Assembly: GCF_030027245.1 (NCBI RefSeq)
Contig: NZ_JASERT010000001.1
Span: forward strand, 1,013,001-1,077,000
Direction: 5' to 3'
Source: Asticcacaulis sp. EMRT-3
GTDB lineage: Bacteria > Pseudomonadota > Alphaproteobacteria > Caulobacterales > Caulobacteraceae
DNA: 64,000 nt
The notes under the pieces are model-generated. The model was given only the letters and a program-made list of their open reading frames with translations, ran no database searches and had not been told where the DNA came from. A program made the translations under genes and the position numbers. Within the stretch, counting starts at the first letter, position 1. Each line of letters opens with the position of its first letter. Shown in pieces: positions 47,090 through 57,020 of this stretch.

Positions 47090-48565
47090 ATGTTCTCGCG
47101 TGGTCTATGGGGCTATCTGCCCGCCAACATCCTGCAAGGCCTGATCGGTTTCGCCACGCTGATGGTGTTCACGCGCGTGCTGACGCCCGAAGCCTACGGC
47201 ATCTATGCCCTGACCTTCGGCGTGTCCAGTCTGGCCCAGACTGCCTTCTTCACCTGGATCGAAGCCTCGATGGCGCGTTTCTATCCCGCCCATGCCCGCG
47301 ATGATACCGAAGCCCCGGTGCTTTATGGCACCCTGTACCGCCTGTTCATCGGCGTGGCGCTGCTGTTCGGGGCGGTCTGCATTACCGGCCTTGTGTTATG
47401 GCCCGCCCACACGCCGTCTGCCCACGCGCTGAAAACGGCCATAGCGCTGGGCCTCGGCAGCGTGGTCGCGCGCTCACTGGCCAAGCTGGTGCAGGAACAG
47501 CGCAAATCCGAAGGCCGCGTGGCGATGGCCGCCATGATCGATATGAGCCAGACGGTCGGCGCATTCGTGATCGGCGTCGGCTGCGCGCTGGCGGGCGTGG
47601 GCGGCGCATCGCCCGTGCTGGGTGGGGGCCTGATCGCGCTGTTTTTACTGCCCTTTATCGTGCGCGAAGACTGGGGCCGCGCCATTCGTGGCCGTTTTGA
47701 GCGCGCTCAGGCCGTGCAATTCGCCTATTACGGCTTCCCCGTTTCGGCCAGCCTCATCCTGACTCTGGCGCTCTATACTGCCGACCGTTTCCTGATCGCC
47801 CATTTCCTCAATGATGCCGAGGCCGGGGCCTATCATGCCGGTTTTTCGCTGGCCTCGCGCATCCTGGATGTGTTGTTCATCTGGTTTGGCGCGGCAGGCG
47901 CACCGGCCATGGTTCATGCCTTGGAAAACGGCGGCGAAGCGGCATTGAAGGCCACGGCCCGCCACCAGTTGCGCACCATAGCCTTTGTGCTGTTTCCGGC
48001 TGTGGGCGGACTGGTGATGGTGGCCCCTTCGCTGGGCGGCCTGCTGATCGGCGAAGGCCTGCGCGATCAGGCGCTTGGCGTCACGCCGCTGATTGCGCTG
48101 GGCGCGCTGTTTTCCGGCCTCAACACCTATTATTTCCTGCAAGCCTTCACACTTGCCCGCAAAACCCGCCTACTGGTGGCGGCCATGAGCGTGCCCGCCA
48201 TCTCCAATATCGGCCTCAACCTCGCTCTCATCCCGGTCATGGGGCTGCAAGGCGCGGCGCTGGCCTCGGCCATCTCTTTCGGGCTCGGCCTCGCCGCCTC
48301 ATGGGGCCTTGGCCTCAACACCCTGCGCCTGCCGGTGCCGCTGACAGACCTCGCCAAGACGGCGGCTTGCGTCCTCGTCATGATGGCGGTGCTGGCCGTC
48401 ATGCCGCGCTGGGGCGGCATCGCCGAACTGGCCGCCAAGAGCCTGACCGGCATGGCCATCTATGGTGCATTAGCGTGGCTGCTCGATCTCAACGACATGC
48501 GCGCGCCTACGCTTGCCATCATCAACCGCCTGCGCGCCAAGGTCTTCGCCAGGGCAACATCATGA
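47090..48565 (+). CDS. hfsF: Polysaccharide flippase (HfsF-like, MOP superfamily)
   Basis: The 491-residue protein has about twelve to fourteen membrane segments and a family start (GYLPANILQGLIGFATLMVF). It would flip the lipid-linked repeat unit to the periplasm. I use the ATG at 47090; a GTG precedes it directly. The stop overlaps the hfsG start by ATGA. Confidence 0.85.
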   Translation: MFSRGLWGYLPANILQGLIGFATLMVFTRVLTPEAYGIYALTFGVSSLAQTAFFTWIEASMARFYPAHARDDTEAPVLYGTLYRLFIGVALLFGAVCITGLVLWPAHTPSAHALKTAIALGLGSVVARSLAKLVQEQRKSEGRVAMAAMIDMSQTVGAFVIGVGCALAGVGGASPVLGGGLIALFLLPFIVREDWGRAIRGRFERAQAVQFAYYGFPVSASLILTLALYTADRFLIAHFLNDAEAGAYHAGFSLASRILDVLFIWFGAAGAPAMVHALENGGEAALKATARHQLRTIAFVLFPAVGGLVMVAPSLGGLLIGEGLRDQALGVTPLIALGALFSGLNTYYFLQAFTLARKTRLLVAAMSVPAISNIGLNLALIPVMGLQGAALASAISFGLGLAASWGLGLNTLRLPVPLTDLAKTAACVLVMMAVLAVMPRWGGIAELAAKSLTGMAIYGALAWLLDLNDMRAPTLAIINRLRAKVFARATS

Positions 48566-49479
48566 CAAAACCCTTTCGCAACGCCGCCTATGCCTCGGTG
48601 ACGCCGCGCCTGTCGGTGCTGGTGCCGTTTTACAATGAATCCCCGCTCGATCTGTTGCGTGCCCTGCACACCCGCCAGCCGCAGGCCATCGAGATCATCC
48701 TGATCGATGACGGCTCCAACCGCCCTGACATCACCGCCGCCATCGCGGATTTTCTGAGCCACAGTCCGCTGGCTGGCGAACTGATCACATTGCCGCAAAA
48801 CGAAGGCCGGGCGCGCGGCCGCAACCGCCTGACCAGCGCGGCGCGAGGCGATTTCTTCCTGTTTCTCGACGCCGACATGCTGCCCGACAGCCCCGATTTC
48901 CTCGATCGCTGGCTGGGCGAAACCCAGCGCCTGCCCGCCGCCGTTTTCGGTGGTTTTTCGCTGCATCAGTCGCCGAAAGACCCCGCCTTCGCCCTGCATT
49001 ACGCGATGGCCGGCCACAGCGATTGCCTCGATGCCGAGGCGCGCTCACAAAACCCGGAAAAATACGTCTTTACCTCTAATCTTTTGGTGCGCCGCGATGT
49101 GTTTGAGGCCGAGGGTTTCGACGCCGCCTTTACCGGCTGGGGCTGGGAGGATACCGAATGGGGTATCCGCGTCGCGGGCCGTTATGGCGTTGGTCATATC
49201 GACAATACCGCCACCCATATGGGGCTCGACCGCCCCGAAACCCTGACGCGCAAATATGAGCAATCGGTCGGCAATTTCGCCCGTGTCGTGGCCCGCCACC
49301 GCGAGGTGATTGCCAGCTATCCCAGCTATCGCGTGGCCCGCCTCTTGCAGCGCGCGCCTTTGCGCAGGCTGTGGCGTCCCATGCTGAAAGCCGTGGCTTT
49401 AAGCAGCCTGATGCCGCTGAACCTGCGCGCCTTTACCTTACGGCTCTACCGCGCCGCCCTCTATGCCGATGTGGTCTGA
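48562..49479 (+). CDS. hfsG: Glycosyltransferase family 2 (HfsG-like)
   Basis: The 305-residue GT-A enzyme begins LSVLVPFYNESP, has the metal-binding LFLDADMLP and a late GWGWEDTEWGIR. HfsG in Caulobacter adds N-acetylglucosamine to the holdfast chain. The ATG at 48562 overlaps the flippase stop, and the stop overlaps the next start (TGATG). Both overlaps decide the start of this and the following gene against longer open frames. Confidence 0.85.
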   Translation: MTKPFRNAAYASVTPRLSVLVPFYNESPLDLLRALHTRQPQAIEIILIDDGSNRPDITAAIADFLSHSPLAGELITLPQNEGRARGRNRLTSAARGDFFLFLDADMLPDSPDFLDRWLGETQRLPAAVFGGFSLHQSPKDPAFALHYAMAGHSDCLDAEARSQNPEKYVFTSNLLVRRDVFEAEGFDAAFTGWGWEDTEWGIRVAGRYGVGHIDNTATHMGLDRPETLTRKYEQSVGNFARVVARHREVIASYPSYRVARLLQRAPLRRLWRPMLKAVALSSLMPLNLRAFTLRLYRAALYADVV

Positions 49480-50261
49480 TGAACGCTGAAACCCCTTACG
49501 CCGCCGACCGTTCGCTATATGGCAAGCTGCGCCGCCGCTATGCCCGCCTCGTCCATACGCGCCCGGCCAGCCTCGATCTGCGCCGCCCGATGATCACCTT
49601 CAGCTTCGATGACGCCCCGGCTTCGTCTGCGGATCATGGCGCGCGCATCCTCGAAAACTATGGCGCGCGCGGCACATATTTCATCTCGTCCGGCCTGATG
49701 GGTACGCAAAGCCATCTCGGCACCTTTGCCGGGGCCGAGGCCCTACAGCGCCTGTCGCAGGCAGGCCACGAAATCGCCTGCCACACCTATAACCATTTCG
49801 ATTGCGGACGCGGCAAGACGAACGAGATCGCCGCCGAGCTTGAGCGTAACCGTGAGGCCTTCCGCGCCATGCGCTTGCCTGACGCGCAAACCTTCGCCTA
49901 TCCCTATGGCGACGTGTCGCCCCAGGCCAAGGCTGTGCTGGGATCGCGCTTCGCCGCCGCCCGCGCCCTGCATCATGGCGTCATCACCTCCGGCAGCGAC
50001 CTAAATCAGGCCCCGGCGGTCGGTATCGAAGGGTCGTGCGGCGAACTGACGGCGCAAGGCTGGATGAAGACGGCGCATGAGGCGCGCGGCTGGCTGGTGC
50101 TCTACACCCATGATGTGCGCGACCAGCCCTCTGACTGGGGCTGCACGCCACAGGTGCTGGAACGGCTGGTGGCTAAGGCGCGCGATATGCGTTTTGAGAT
50201 CGTCACCTTCGCTGAGGGCGTGCGACGGGCTGCGGGCCATGCGGCGGCTGAGGCGGCTTGA
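49479..50261 (+). CDS. hfsH: Polysaccharide N-deacetylase (HfsH-like)
   Basis: The 260-residue NodB-fold enzyme has the TFSFDDAP motif with the catalytic Asp pair and HTYNHFD for zinc binding. In Caulobacter, HfsH deacetylates the holdfast polysaccharide, which is needed for anchoring and adhesion. The stop is 8 bp before an IS256 copy. The hfsCBAD genes that follow in Caulobacter are not found here, so they were moved or lie elsewhere. Confidence 0.86.
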   Translation: MNAETPYAADRSLYGKLRRRYARLVHTRPASLDLRRPMITFSFDDAPASSADHGARILENYGARGTYFISSGLMGTQSHLGTFAGAEALQRLSQAGHEIACHTYNHFDCGRGKTNEIAAELERNREAFRAMRLPDAQTFAYPYGDVSPQAKAVLGSRFAAARALHHGVITSGSDLNQAPAVGIEGSCGELTAQGWMKTAHEARGWLVLYTHDVRDQPSDWGCTPQVLERLVAKARDMRFEIVTFAEGVRRAAGHAAAEAA

Positions 50262-50269
50262 AGAAGAGC

Positions 50270-51697
50270 GATCGTGCCCCAGGGCGTGGTGTAATTGAGC
50301 GCTTGGCATCAATGACTTCCGGACAGGTCCGGGTTTCGCTCAGTTTGCCACGGCTGGCATGCTGAGAAGTGGATCATCGCTGAGTTGTGCGATGGTTTCA
50401 AGGGTAATGTAGCGTCCGCGCTGAACCGCCCATTCGTCATTTTGTTCGAGCAGGATGGCGCCGACCAGTCTGGTGATGGCATCGTCGTTTGGGAAGATGC
50501 CCACGACATCGCAGCGACGCTTGATTTCGCCATTGAGCCGTTCAATGGGGTTGGTTGAGTGCAGCTTGATGCGGTGTTCCTTCGGGAAGGTCATATAGGC
50601 CAGGACATCGTGCTCAGCCTCGTCCATGATCGTGGCCAGCTTTGGCATTTTGGGCCTGAGCTGGTCGGCGACGTTTCGCCATTGGGTACTCGCCGTTTCC
50701 GCCGTCTCCTGGGCGAAGGCCGTGCCGATGAAGGCAGAGACGACGCGTCGCCCGCTCTTGCCGGCATGGGCGCAGACATTGCGCATGAAGTGAACACGGC
50801 AGCGCTGCCAGGTGGCGTTGAGAACCTTGGAGACGGCACCCTTGATCCCGATGTGGGCATCAGAGACCACAAGTTTGACACCACGCAGGCCCCGGCGTGT
50901 CAGGTTGCGCAGGAACTCTGCCCAGATCGGTTCGGCTTCCGAGGTGCCGACCTCCATGCCCAGCACTTCACGCCTGCCGTCGCTGTTGACGCCAACGCAG
51001 ATGATGACGGCGACCGAGACGATACGGCCGCCCCGGCGCACCTTCAGATACGTAGCGTCAATCCAGATGTATGGCCATTCCCCTTCAATGGGGCGGTTCA
51101 GGAAAGCCTTCACACGGTCATCGATCTCTTCGCACAGCCGACTGACCTGACTCTTGGAGATGCCGCTCATCCCCATCGCCTTGACCAGATCATCGACAGA
51201 GCGCGTCGAGATACCCTGAACGTAAGCCTCCTGGATCACAGCCGTCAGTGCCTTCTCGGCCATGCGCCTGGGCTCCAGGAAACCCGGGAAGTAACTGCCT
51301 TTACGAAGCTTCGGGATCCGAAGCTCGACCGTGCCTGCGCGTGTTTCCCAGTCTCGGTCACGATAGCCGTTGCGCTGGACCAGCCGGTCGCCGGTTTTCT
51401 CATGGTAGCCGGCACCGGTCATGCCGCTCACTTCCAATGCCATCAAGCGTTCAGCCGTGAAGCTGATCATGTCGCGCAACAAATCGCTGTCTGAGGTCTT
51501 TTCAACAAGCCCTTTCAGGGCCATCATATCGTCGGTCATCGATGTTCTTTCGTTCTGGAATGAGTGTCGCAACCCAAACCTATCCGAAAATCACTGATGA
51601 CCAACCCGCTACGCTAAGGCTCGCTTTGCCCTTTTGAATGGGCGGCGAGCCATGCGCTACGCTCTTACCCAGTTACACCACTCGCTGGGACACGACC
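50270..51697 (-). mobile_element. IS256-family copy 2, complete
   Basis: The 1428-bp element has inverted repeats GATCGTGCCCCAGGGCGTGG and GGTCGTGTCCCAGCGAGTGG. Flanks are AGAAGAGC on the left and GCTCTTCA on the right, so there is no direct target duplication. Instead the flanks are roughly reverse complements of each other. Confidence 0.92.
50340..51539 (-). CDS. IS256-family transposase (copy 2)
   Basis: The 399-residue DDE transposase starts at ATG 51539 ([10 protein letters not shown]). It has [14 protein letters not shown] (first Asp), [13 protein letters not shown] (second Asp) and [13 protein letters not shown] with a late Glu. It differs from copies 1 and 3 at one residue (DEAEHDV instead of DETEHDV). 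Copies of this age are almost identical, so activity was recent. Confidence 0.95.
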   Translation of the reverse strand: MTDDMMALKGLVEKTSDSDLLRDMISFTAERLMALEVSGMTGAGYHEKTGDRLVQRNGYRDRDWETRAGTVELRIPKLRKGSYFPGFLEPRRMAEKALTAVIQEAYVQGISTRSVDDLVKAMGMSGISKSQVSRLCEEIDDRVKAFLNRPIEGEWPYIWIDATYLKVRRGGRIVSVAVIICVGVNSDGRREVLGMEVGTSEAEPIWAEFLRNLTRRGLRGVKLVVSDAHIGIKGAVSKVLNATWQRCRVHFMRNVCAHAGKSGRRVVSAFIGTAFAQETAETASTQWRNVADQLRPKMPKLATIMDEAEHDVLAYMTFPKEHRIKLHSTNPIERLNGEIKRRCDVVGIFPNDDAITRLVGAILLEQNDEWAVQRGRYITLETIAQLSDDPLLSMPAVAN

Positions 51698-51700
51698 GCT

Positions 51701-52336
51701 CTTCAAGCCGTCACACGCCCTTGGCGAAGCTGTCGGCGGCTTATGGACGTCTGAAGGCGGTGGTTTAGCCACGGAAACGAAACCGGATTCGGCGGGCGTA
51801 GCGCCTGATGCCAGCCTATCTAAGGTTTCAACCACGGAAAACACGGATCATGGCCTTCGGCCATGACACGGATAAGAAGAAAGGCCCGCGTCTGCCGTTG
51901 CCGTTCCAATTTTACACTGTTCATCCGTGACGTCGCGAAGCGGCGATCCGTGTTTTCCGTGGTTTAAATCTTATTTTTTGCTCCGGGCGCTTACGGATAG
52001 GGCGCTGCGCGCCGGGCTCTTCAAGCCGTCACACGCCCTTGGCGAAGCTGTCGGCGGCTTATGGACGTCTGAAGGCGGTGGTTTAGCCACGGAAACGAAA
52101 CCGGATTCGGCGGGCGTAGCGCCTGATGCCAGCCTATCTAAGGTTTCAACCACGGAAAACACGGATCATGCCTTTGGCCATGACACGGATAAGAAGAACG
52201 GCCCGCGTCTGCCGTTGCCGTTCCAATTTTACACTGTTCATCCGTGACGTCGCGAAGCGGCGATCCGTGTTTTCCGTGGTTTAAATCTTATTTTTTGCTC
52301 CGGGCGCTTATGAATAGGGCGCTGCGCGCGCCGAGC
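51701..52336. repeat. Tandem repeat, two units of about 318 bp
   Basis: The second unit starts at 52019 and is almost identical to the first, starting CTTCAAGCCGTCACACG. Each unit holds a long hairpin with 20-bp arms AACCACGGAAAACACGGATC and its complement (51830-51849 with 51945-51964; 52148-52167 with 52262-52281). An inner hairpin is nested inside. It contains no gene. It lies between oppositely oriented IS256 copies 2 and 3. Confidence 0.88.
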
Positions 52337-52351
52337 TCTTCAGGTTCTTCA

Positions 52352-53778
52352 GGTCGTGTCCCAGCGAGTGGTGTAACTGGGTAAGAGCGTAGCGCATGGC
52401 TCGCTGCCCATTCAAAAGGGCAAAGCGAGCCTTAGCGTAGCGGGTTGGTCATCAGTGATTTTCGGATAGGTTTGGGTTGCGACACTCATTCCAGAACGAA
52501 AGAACACCGATGACCGACGATATGATGGCCCTGAAAGGGCTTGTTGAAAAGACCTCAGACAGCGATTTGTTGCGCGACATGATCAGCTTCACGGCTGAAC
52601 GCTTGATGGCATTGGAAGTGAGCGGCATGACCGGTGCCGGCTACCATGAGAAAACCGGCGACCGGCTGGTCCAGCGCAACGGCTATCGTGACCGAGACTG
52701 GGAAACACGCGCAGGCACGGTCGAGCTTCGGATCCCGAAGCTTCGTAAAGGCAGTTACTTCCCGGGTTTCCTGGAGCCCAGGCGCATGGCCGAGAAGGCA
52801 CTGACGGCTGTGATCCAGGAGGCTTACGTTCAGGGTATCTCGACGCGCTCTGTCGATGATCTGGTCAAGGCGATGGGGATGAGCGGCATCTCCAAGAGTC
52901 AGGTCAGTCGGCTGTGCGAAGAGATCGATGACCGTGTGAAGGCTTTCCTGAACCGCCCCATTGAAGGGGAATGGCCATACATCTGGATTGACGCTACGTA
53001 TCTGAAGGTGCGCCGGGGCGGCCGTATCGTCTCGGTCGCCGTCATCATCTGCGTTGGCGTCAACAGCGACGGCAGGCGTGAAGTGCTGGGCATGGAGGTC
53101 GGCACCTCGGAAGCCGAACCGATCTGGGCAGAGTTCCTGCGCAACCTGACACGCCGGGGCCTGCGTGGTGTCAAACTTGTGGTCTCTGATGCCCACATCG
53201 GGATCAAGGGTGCCGTCTCCAAGGTTCTCAACGCCACCTGGCAGCGCTGCCGTGTTCACTTCATGCGCAATGTCTGCGCCCATGCCGGCAAGAGCGGGCG
53301 ACGCGTCGTCTCTGCCTTCATCGGCACGGCCTTCGCCCAGGAGACGGCGGAAACGGCGAGTACCCAATGGCGAAACGTCGCCGACCAGCTCAGGCCCAAA
53401 ATGCCAAAGCTGGCCACGATCATGGACGAGACTGAGCACGATGTCCTGGCCTATATGACCTTCCCGAAGGAACACCGCATCAAGCTGCACTCAACCAACC
53501 CCATTGAACGGCTCAATGGCGAAATCAAGCGTCGCTGCGATGTCGTGGGCATCTTCCCAAACGACGATGCCATCACCAGACTGGTCGGCGCCATCCTGCT
53601 CGAACAAAATGACGAATGGGCGGTTCAGCGCGGACGCTACATTACCCTTGAAACCATCGCACAACTCAGCGATGATCCACTTCTCAGCATGCCAGCCGTG
53701 GCAAACTGAGCGAAACCCGGACCTGTCCGGAAGTCATTGATGCCAAGCGCTCAATACACCACGCCCTGGGGCACGATC
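52352..53778 (+). mobile_element. IS256-family copy 3, complete
   Basis: The 1427-bp element is the inverse of copy 2, with the same end sequences. Its flanks (GGTTCTTCA and GAAATCGG) share no target duplication. Its right end lies inside a DUF736-like gene. Confidence 0.92.
52510..53709 (+). CDS. IS256-family transposase (copy 3)
   Basis: The 399-residue protein is as described for copy 2, with DETEHDV like copy 1. The catalytic motifs are intact. The gene reads towards the DUF736 remnant. Confidence 0.95.
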   Translation: MTDDMMALKGLVEKTSDSDLLRDMISFTAERLMALEVSGMTGAGYHEKTGDRLVQRNGYRDRDWETRAGTVELRIPKLRKGSYFPGFLEPRRMAEKALTAVIQEAYVQGISTRSVDDLVKAMGMSGISKSQVSRLCEEIDDRVKAFLNRPIEGEWPYIWIDATYLKVRRGGRIVSVAVIICVGVNSDGRREVLGMEVGTSEAEPIWAEFLRNLTRRGLRGVKLVVSDAHIGIKGAVSKVLNATWQRCRVHFMRNVCAHAGKSGRRVVSAFIGTAFAQETAETASTQWRNVADQLRPKMPKLATIMDETEHDVLAYMTFPKEHRIKLHSTNPIERLNGEIKRRCDVVGIFPNDDAITRLVGAILLEQNDEWAVQRGRYITLETIAQLSDDPLLSMPAVAN

Positions 53779-53943
53779 GAAATCGGTGCTGGGTGGATCA
53801 AGACAGCACGCGAAAGCAACCGCGACTATGTGTCGCTGAAGCTCGATGATCCCTCCCTGCCGGCCCCGATCTTCGGCAGCCTGGTTCAAGCGGAAGACTC
53901 CGAAACCTACCACCTGATCTGGTCGCGCCGCCCAGGCGAGTAG
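53779..53943 (+). pseudogene. C-terminal remnant of a DUF736-family gene
   Basis: After the IS256 end the frame reads EIGAGWIKTARESNRDYVSL, then KLDDPSLPAPIFGSL and HLIWSRRPGE. This is the C-terminal half of DUF736, a small protein family usual on conjugative plasmids and elements. The N-terminus is lost to the IS. Confidence 0.78.
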
Positions 53944-53957
53944 GTATCTCGGCTCAT

Positions 53958-53982
53958 CCCCGCTCGAAAGAGCGGGGATTTT
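53958..53982 (+). terminator. Rho-independent terminator after the DUF736 remnant
   Basis: CCCCGCTC / GAGCGGGG (53958-53965 and 53970-53977) has a GAAA loop and is followed by ATTTT. Confidence 0.85.
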
Positions 53983-54166
53983 GCATGGCCCGTCATCCGG
54001 AGAGGCTTAAATTCGGGAGTCCAGCCGAGATAAAAAGCTCTATGCAAAACCAACTAAGGTGCCGTCCGATGTTCTTATTGCCGTAGCTCAATTTTATAGC
54101 GACGACTGTCGCCAAGAGGCAGGTTTTCGGCTAATATGGAATTAAATTCCATATTGGACGAGATTT
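53983..54166. promoter_or_regulatory. Upstream region of the AAA ATPase gene
   Basis: It has no gene. It contains the AATATGGAATT palindrome listed separately. A promoter is likely near the palindrome. Confidence 0.4.
54133..54155. promoter_or_regulatory. Perfect 23-bp palindrome at the AAA ATPase promoter
   Basis: Arms AATATGGAATT and AATTCCATATT (54133-54143 and 54145-54155) surround one A. It ends 11 bp before the start codon, so a bound protein would block translation start or transcription. Confidence 0.6.
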
Positions 54167-55393
54167 ATGCGCCACAGACACCGCACGCTCAGCAAAACCC
54201 TGGAGACCGTCTCCAGTGTCTTCCCCGTCGTCCTCATCACTGGGCCCCGGCAGGTTGGCAAGACGACTTTGCTTCAGGACTGTGCCGAAGCGACCCGTGG
54301 TTACGTCAGCCTGGATGACCTCGATCAACGCGCCTTAGCAAAAACCGATCCGGCCCTGTTCCTGCAATTACATAAGGCACCTCTGATTATAGACGAGGTG
54401 CAATATGCACCGCAGTTGTTCAGCGTCATCAAAGGCCTTGTCGACAAGGATCAAACCAGCGGCCAGTACTGGCTCACGGGCTCGCAAAAATTCCATCTGA
54501 TGCACGGCATTTCCGAAACTCTGGCCGGTCGGATTGCCATTCTCGATCTGATCGGCCTGTCCCAGACCGAACGCGATGATCGCGCCGTCGCGCAAAGCCC
54601 TTTCCTCCCGACGCTGGATTGGATTGAAAAAGCCCGACCACAGCCGTCAAGCTCGGCGGTCCTCGATGTCTACCACACGATCTGGACAGGAAGCTTCCCG
54701 GCTATCGCGCTTAACCCGGATATGCCGCGAGATATTTTCTATAGTTCCTACATCCAAACCTATATCCAGCGGGATGTCAGAGATCTGACGCGCGTGGGGG
54801 ACGAAGTCGCCTTCGCACGCTTCCTCCGCGCCGCGGCAGCCCGCACCGGCCAACTCATCAACTACGCCGACATGGCACGCGATGTCGATGTCGACCAGAA
54901 AACGATCAAGGCCTGGCTTTCGATCCTCGAGACGTCGGGGCTTGTCTTTATGCTTCAGCCTTACCACAACAATATCACCAATCGCCTGGTCAAGACGCCG
55001 AAGCTCTATTTCCTGGATACCGGACTGTGCGCCTATCTAACTCAGTGGTCGACGCCGGAAGCTCTCGAAGCTGGTGCGATGTCGGGTGCCATCCTTGAAA
55101 CCTATATGCTGGCCGAGATTCTCAAATCCTATTGGAACCGAGGGAAGGTCGGCAATTTCTATTTTTATCGTGACCGTGATCAGAGGGAGGTTGATCTGCT
55201 GATCAGTCAGGATGGGAAGCTTTACCCCATCGAATTCAAGAAGACGATGACGCCCAGTCTGGGTGCCACAAAGAACTTCGCGGCCTTGGAAGCCCTGAAA
55301 CAGCCGATCGGTGATGGGTGCGTTATCTGCCTAAAGGAAATTGATATCCCCCTGTCAAAGGCGGTTTGGGCAATTCCGGTGGGATACCTGTAA
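54167..55393 (+). CDS. AAA_14/DUF4143 ATPase
   Basis: The 408-residue protein has Walker A GPRQVGKTT at about residues 26-34, Walker B APLIIDEVQ, a sensor ITGSQ-like WLTGSQKFHL and a C-terminal DUF4143 with FYFYRDRDQREVDLLI and PIEFK. That last segment has the D…ExK pattern of PD-(D/E)XK folds. Such proteins are widespread in mobile regions; the function is unproven, with DNA-related or toxin-antitoxin-like roles proposed. Confidence 0.9.
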   Translation: MRHRHRTLSKTLETVSSVFPVVLITGPRQVGKTTLLQDCAEATRGYVSLDDLDQRALAKTDPALFLQLHKAPLIIDEVQYAPQLFSVIKGLVDKDQTSGQYWLTGSQKFHLMHGISETLAGRIAILDLIGLSQTERDDRAVAQSPFLPTLDWIEKARPQPSSSAVLDVYHTIWTGSFPAIALNPDMPRDIFYSSYIQTYIQRDVRDLTRVGDEVAFARFLRAAAARTGQLINYADMARDVDVDQKTIKAWLSILETSGLVFMLQPYHNNITNRLVKTPKLYFLDTGLCAYLTQWSTPEALEAGAMSGAILETYMLAEILKSYWNRGKVGNFYFYRDRDQREVDLLISQDGKLYPIEFKKTMTPSLGATKNFAALEALKQPIGDGCVICLKEIDIPLSKAVWAIPVGYL

Positions 55394-55621
55394 TATCGCC
55401 ATAACTTCTGGCAGATCGCCGTCAGTACGAATGTGCGCGAATGCGGGCCGTTTGGTTCTTTTCATATAAAGGAACAGCGGACCCTTAGCTCACTAGCCGC
55501 GACGGTCGCGCAACTCCAGGCGGCGGGACGCAATATGGCAAGAGTGAGAGTCTGCGTTTGGGTGCCGTGACGGGTGGAAGACCAGAGGAAAGGCCTCCGG
55601 CGCTCGTCTCGGAGATCGTTC
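55394..55621. other. Gap before the IS66 end
   Basis: No gene is seen in this 228-bp stretch. It may be left from a neighbouring insertion. Confidence 0.3.
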
Positions 55622-56113
55622 GTAAGCGGTGTTCTGCCCCCACGTTCCCTTTTCGGCATTGATCTGCGCATGGCTTGTTCAGAGTTGAACGAGAGGGACT
55701 TTCTCCATGGAGACTACACCGGAGATTCTCACTGGAAGGGCGGTCCGCAGTGGGACCCGGCGTTCGCGCCGATGGCCGGATGAGGTCAAGGCGCGGCTTG
55801 TTGCAGAGACCTTGCGGCCTGGGGTAAGCGTCAATGAAGTGGCGCGCCGTGCCGGGGTAAAGGCGAACCACCTGTCTTCATGGCGCACCTTGGCGCGGAG
55901 GGGCAAGTTGATCTTGCCGGCGCCTGAGGACGACGTTGAATTTAGCGCTCTGGTGGTCAGCGAACCGGCCCCGGTCGCGGCTACGCATCCGGCTATCAGG
56001 CCTGAGATCGTGGTCGGGAATGTGACGATCCGTCTTGAAGACGACGCTTCAGCAGATCGTATTGCGGCAGTTGCGTGTGCCATGATGGCGTCGGTATGAT
56101 CTTCCCGTCAAAC
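55622..56113 (+). mobile_element. IS66-family left end, truncated
   Basis: The end GTAAGCGGTGTTCTG is followed by tnpA and the first six codons of tnpB (MIFPSN), where the IS3 copy begins. The rest of the element is missing on this side. Confidence 0.85.
55707..56099 (+). CDS. IS66-family TnpA
   Basis: The 130-residue protein is the small helix-turn-helix accessory of IS66 (RRSRRWPDEVKARLVAETL, then VNEVARRAGVKANHLSSWR). The stop overlaps the tnpB start by ATGA. It is intact but has no transposase partner nearby. Confidence 0.9.
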   Translation: METTPEILTGRAVRSGTRRSRRWPDEVKARLVAETLRPGVSVNEVARRAGVKANHLSSWRTLARRGKLILPAPEDDVEFSALVVSEPAPVAATHPAIRPEIVVGNVTIRLEDDASADRIAAVACAMMASV

Positions 56114-56150
56114 TGGACTTGCCCGGAAAAAGTGGAGAGCGAACCGGGTT

Positions 56151-57020
56151 TTAGGCAGCCAGCTTGAGAGCGGTGCTCTCGAACTGGATGGGGCTCATAT
56201 AGCCTAAGGCGGAATGCCTTCGGCGTGGGTTGTAGAAGCCGTCGATATATTGGGATATCTCGGCTTCTGCCTGCTGGCGGGATCTGTAGGCCGTCCGCCA
56301 TATCAGCTCGGATTTGATGGTCTTGAACACCGTCTCGACCATCGCATTGTCATAACAGTTGCCCTTGCCCGACATGGACAGGATAAAGCCTCGGCCCGTC
56401 AAGAGCTTTTGGTAGGCCTCGGAACAATATTGGCTGCCGCGGTCGGAGTGGTGAATAACGCCACGCGGCGGTCTGCGTATGGCGATGGCGCGTTGCAGGG
56501 CATTGAGGGCAAGATCCTTCTTCAACCGGTCGCTGACCGACCAGCCGATAATCCGGCGGGAATAAAGATCGAGCACGATCGCCAGGTAAAGCCAACCCTC
56601 CGCCGTCCAGATATAGCTGATATCGACACCCCATTTCTGGTCAGGCGCTGACGCCTCAAAGTCCTGATCCAGAATATTGGGCGCCACAGGCCCGCCATGA
56701 TGGCTGTCGGTCGTTTTCTTATAACGCCTTGTCTGCAAGGCCTTCAAACCGTTGTCGCGCATCAGACGGGCAACGCGATGGCGCCCGACCTCGACGCCGT
56801 CTTCCTGCAATTCGACCGTCATACGCGGGCTGCCATAGGTTTCATGCGACGTGGCGAACTGCGACCGGATATGCGCCAGAAGCACCAGGTCATCCTTCTG
56901 ACGACGGCTGGGCGCACGGCCCTTCCAGGCGTAAAAGCCGCTCATGCTGACGCCGAACAGGGCGCAACTGCGGCGGACAGGAACGGTGGCCTTCTCCGCA
57001 TCGATGACCCGAAATATCAT
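56151..57020 (-). CDS. IS3-family transposase OrfB (copy 2)
   Basis: The 289-residue protein is identical in sequence to copy 1. The DDE motifs are intact. Confidence 0.95.
   Translation of the reverse strand: MIFRVIDAEKATVPVRRSCALFGVSMSGFYAWKGRAPSRRQKDDLVLLAHIRSQFATSHETYGSPRMTVELQEDGVEVGRHRVARLMRDNGLKALQTRRYKKTTDSHHGGPVAPNILDQDFEASAPDQKWGVDISYIWTAEGWLYLAIVLDLYSRRIIGWSVSDRLKKDLALNALQRAIAIRRPPRGVIHHSDRGSQYCSEAYQKLLTGRGFILSMSGKGNCYDNAMVETVFKTIKSELIWRTAYRSRQQAEAEISQYIDGFYNPRRRHSALGYMSPIQFESTALKLAA

Noticed and set aside
51927..52247. Open frame across the tandem 318-bp repeat
   Set aside because: It crosses the repeat boundary and the hairpins, and has no ribosome site or known relative.
52555..53490. 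Open frames opposite the IS256 transposases (also 42848-43675 and 50559-51494)
   Set aside because: They are shadows of the transposase genes and repeat at every IS copy.
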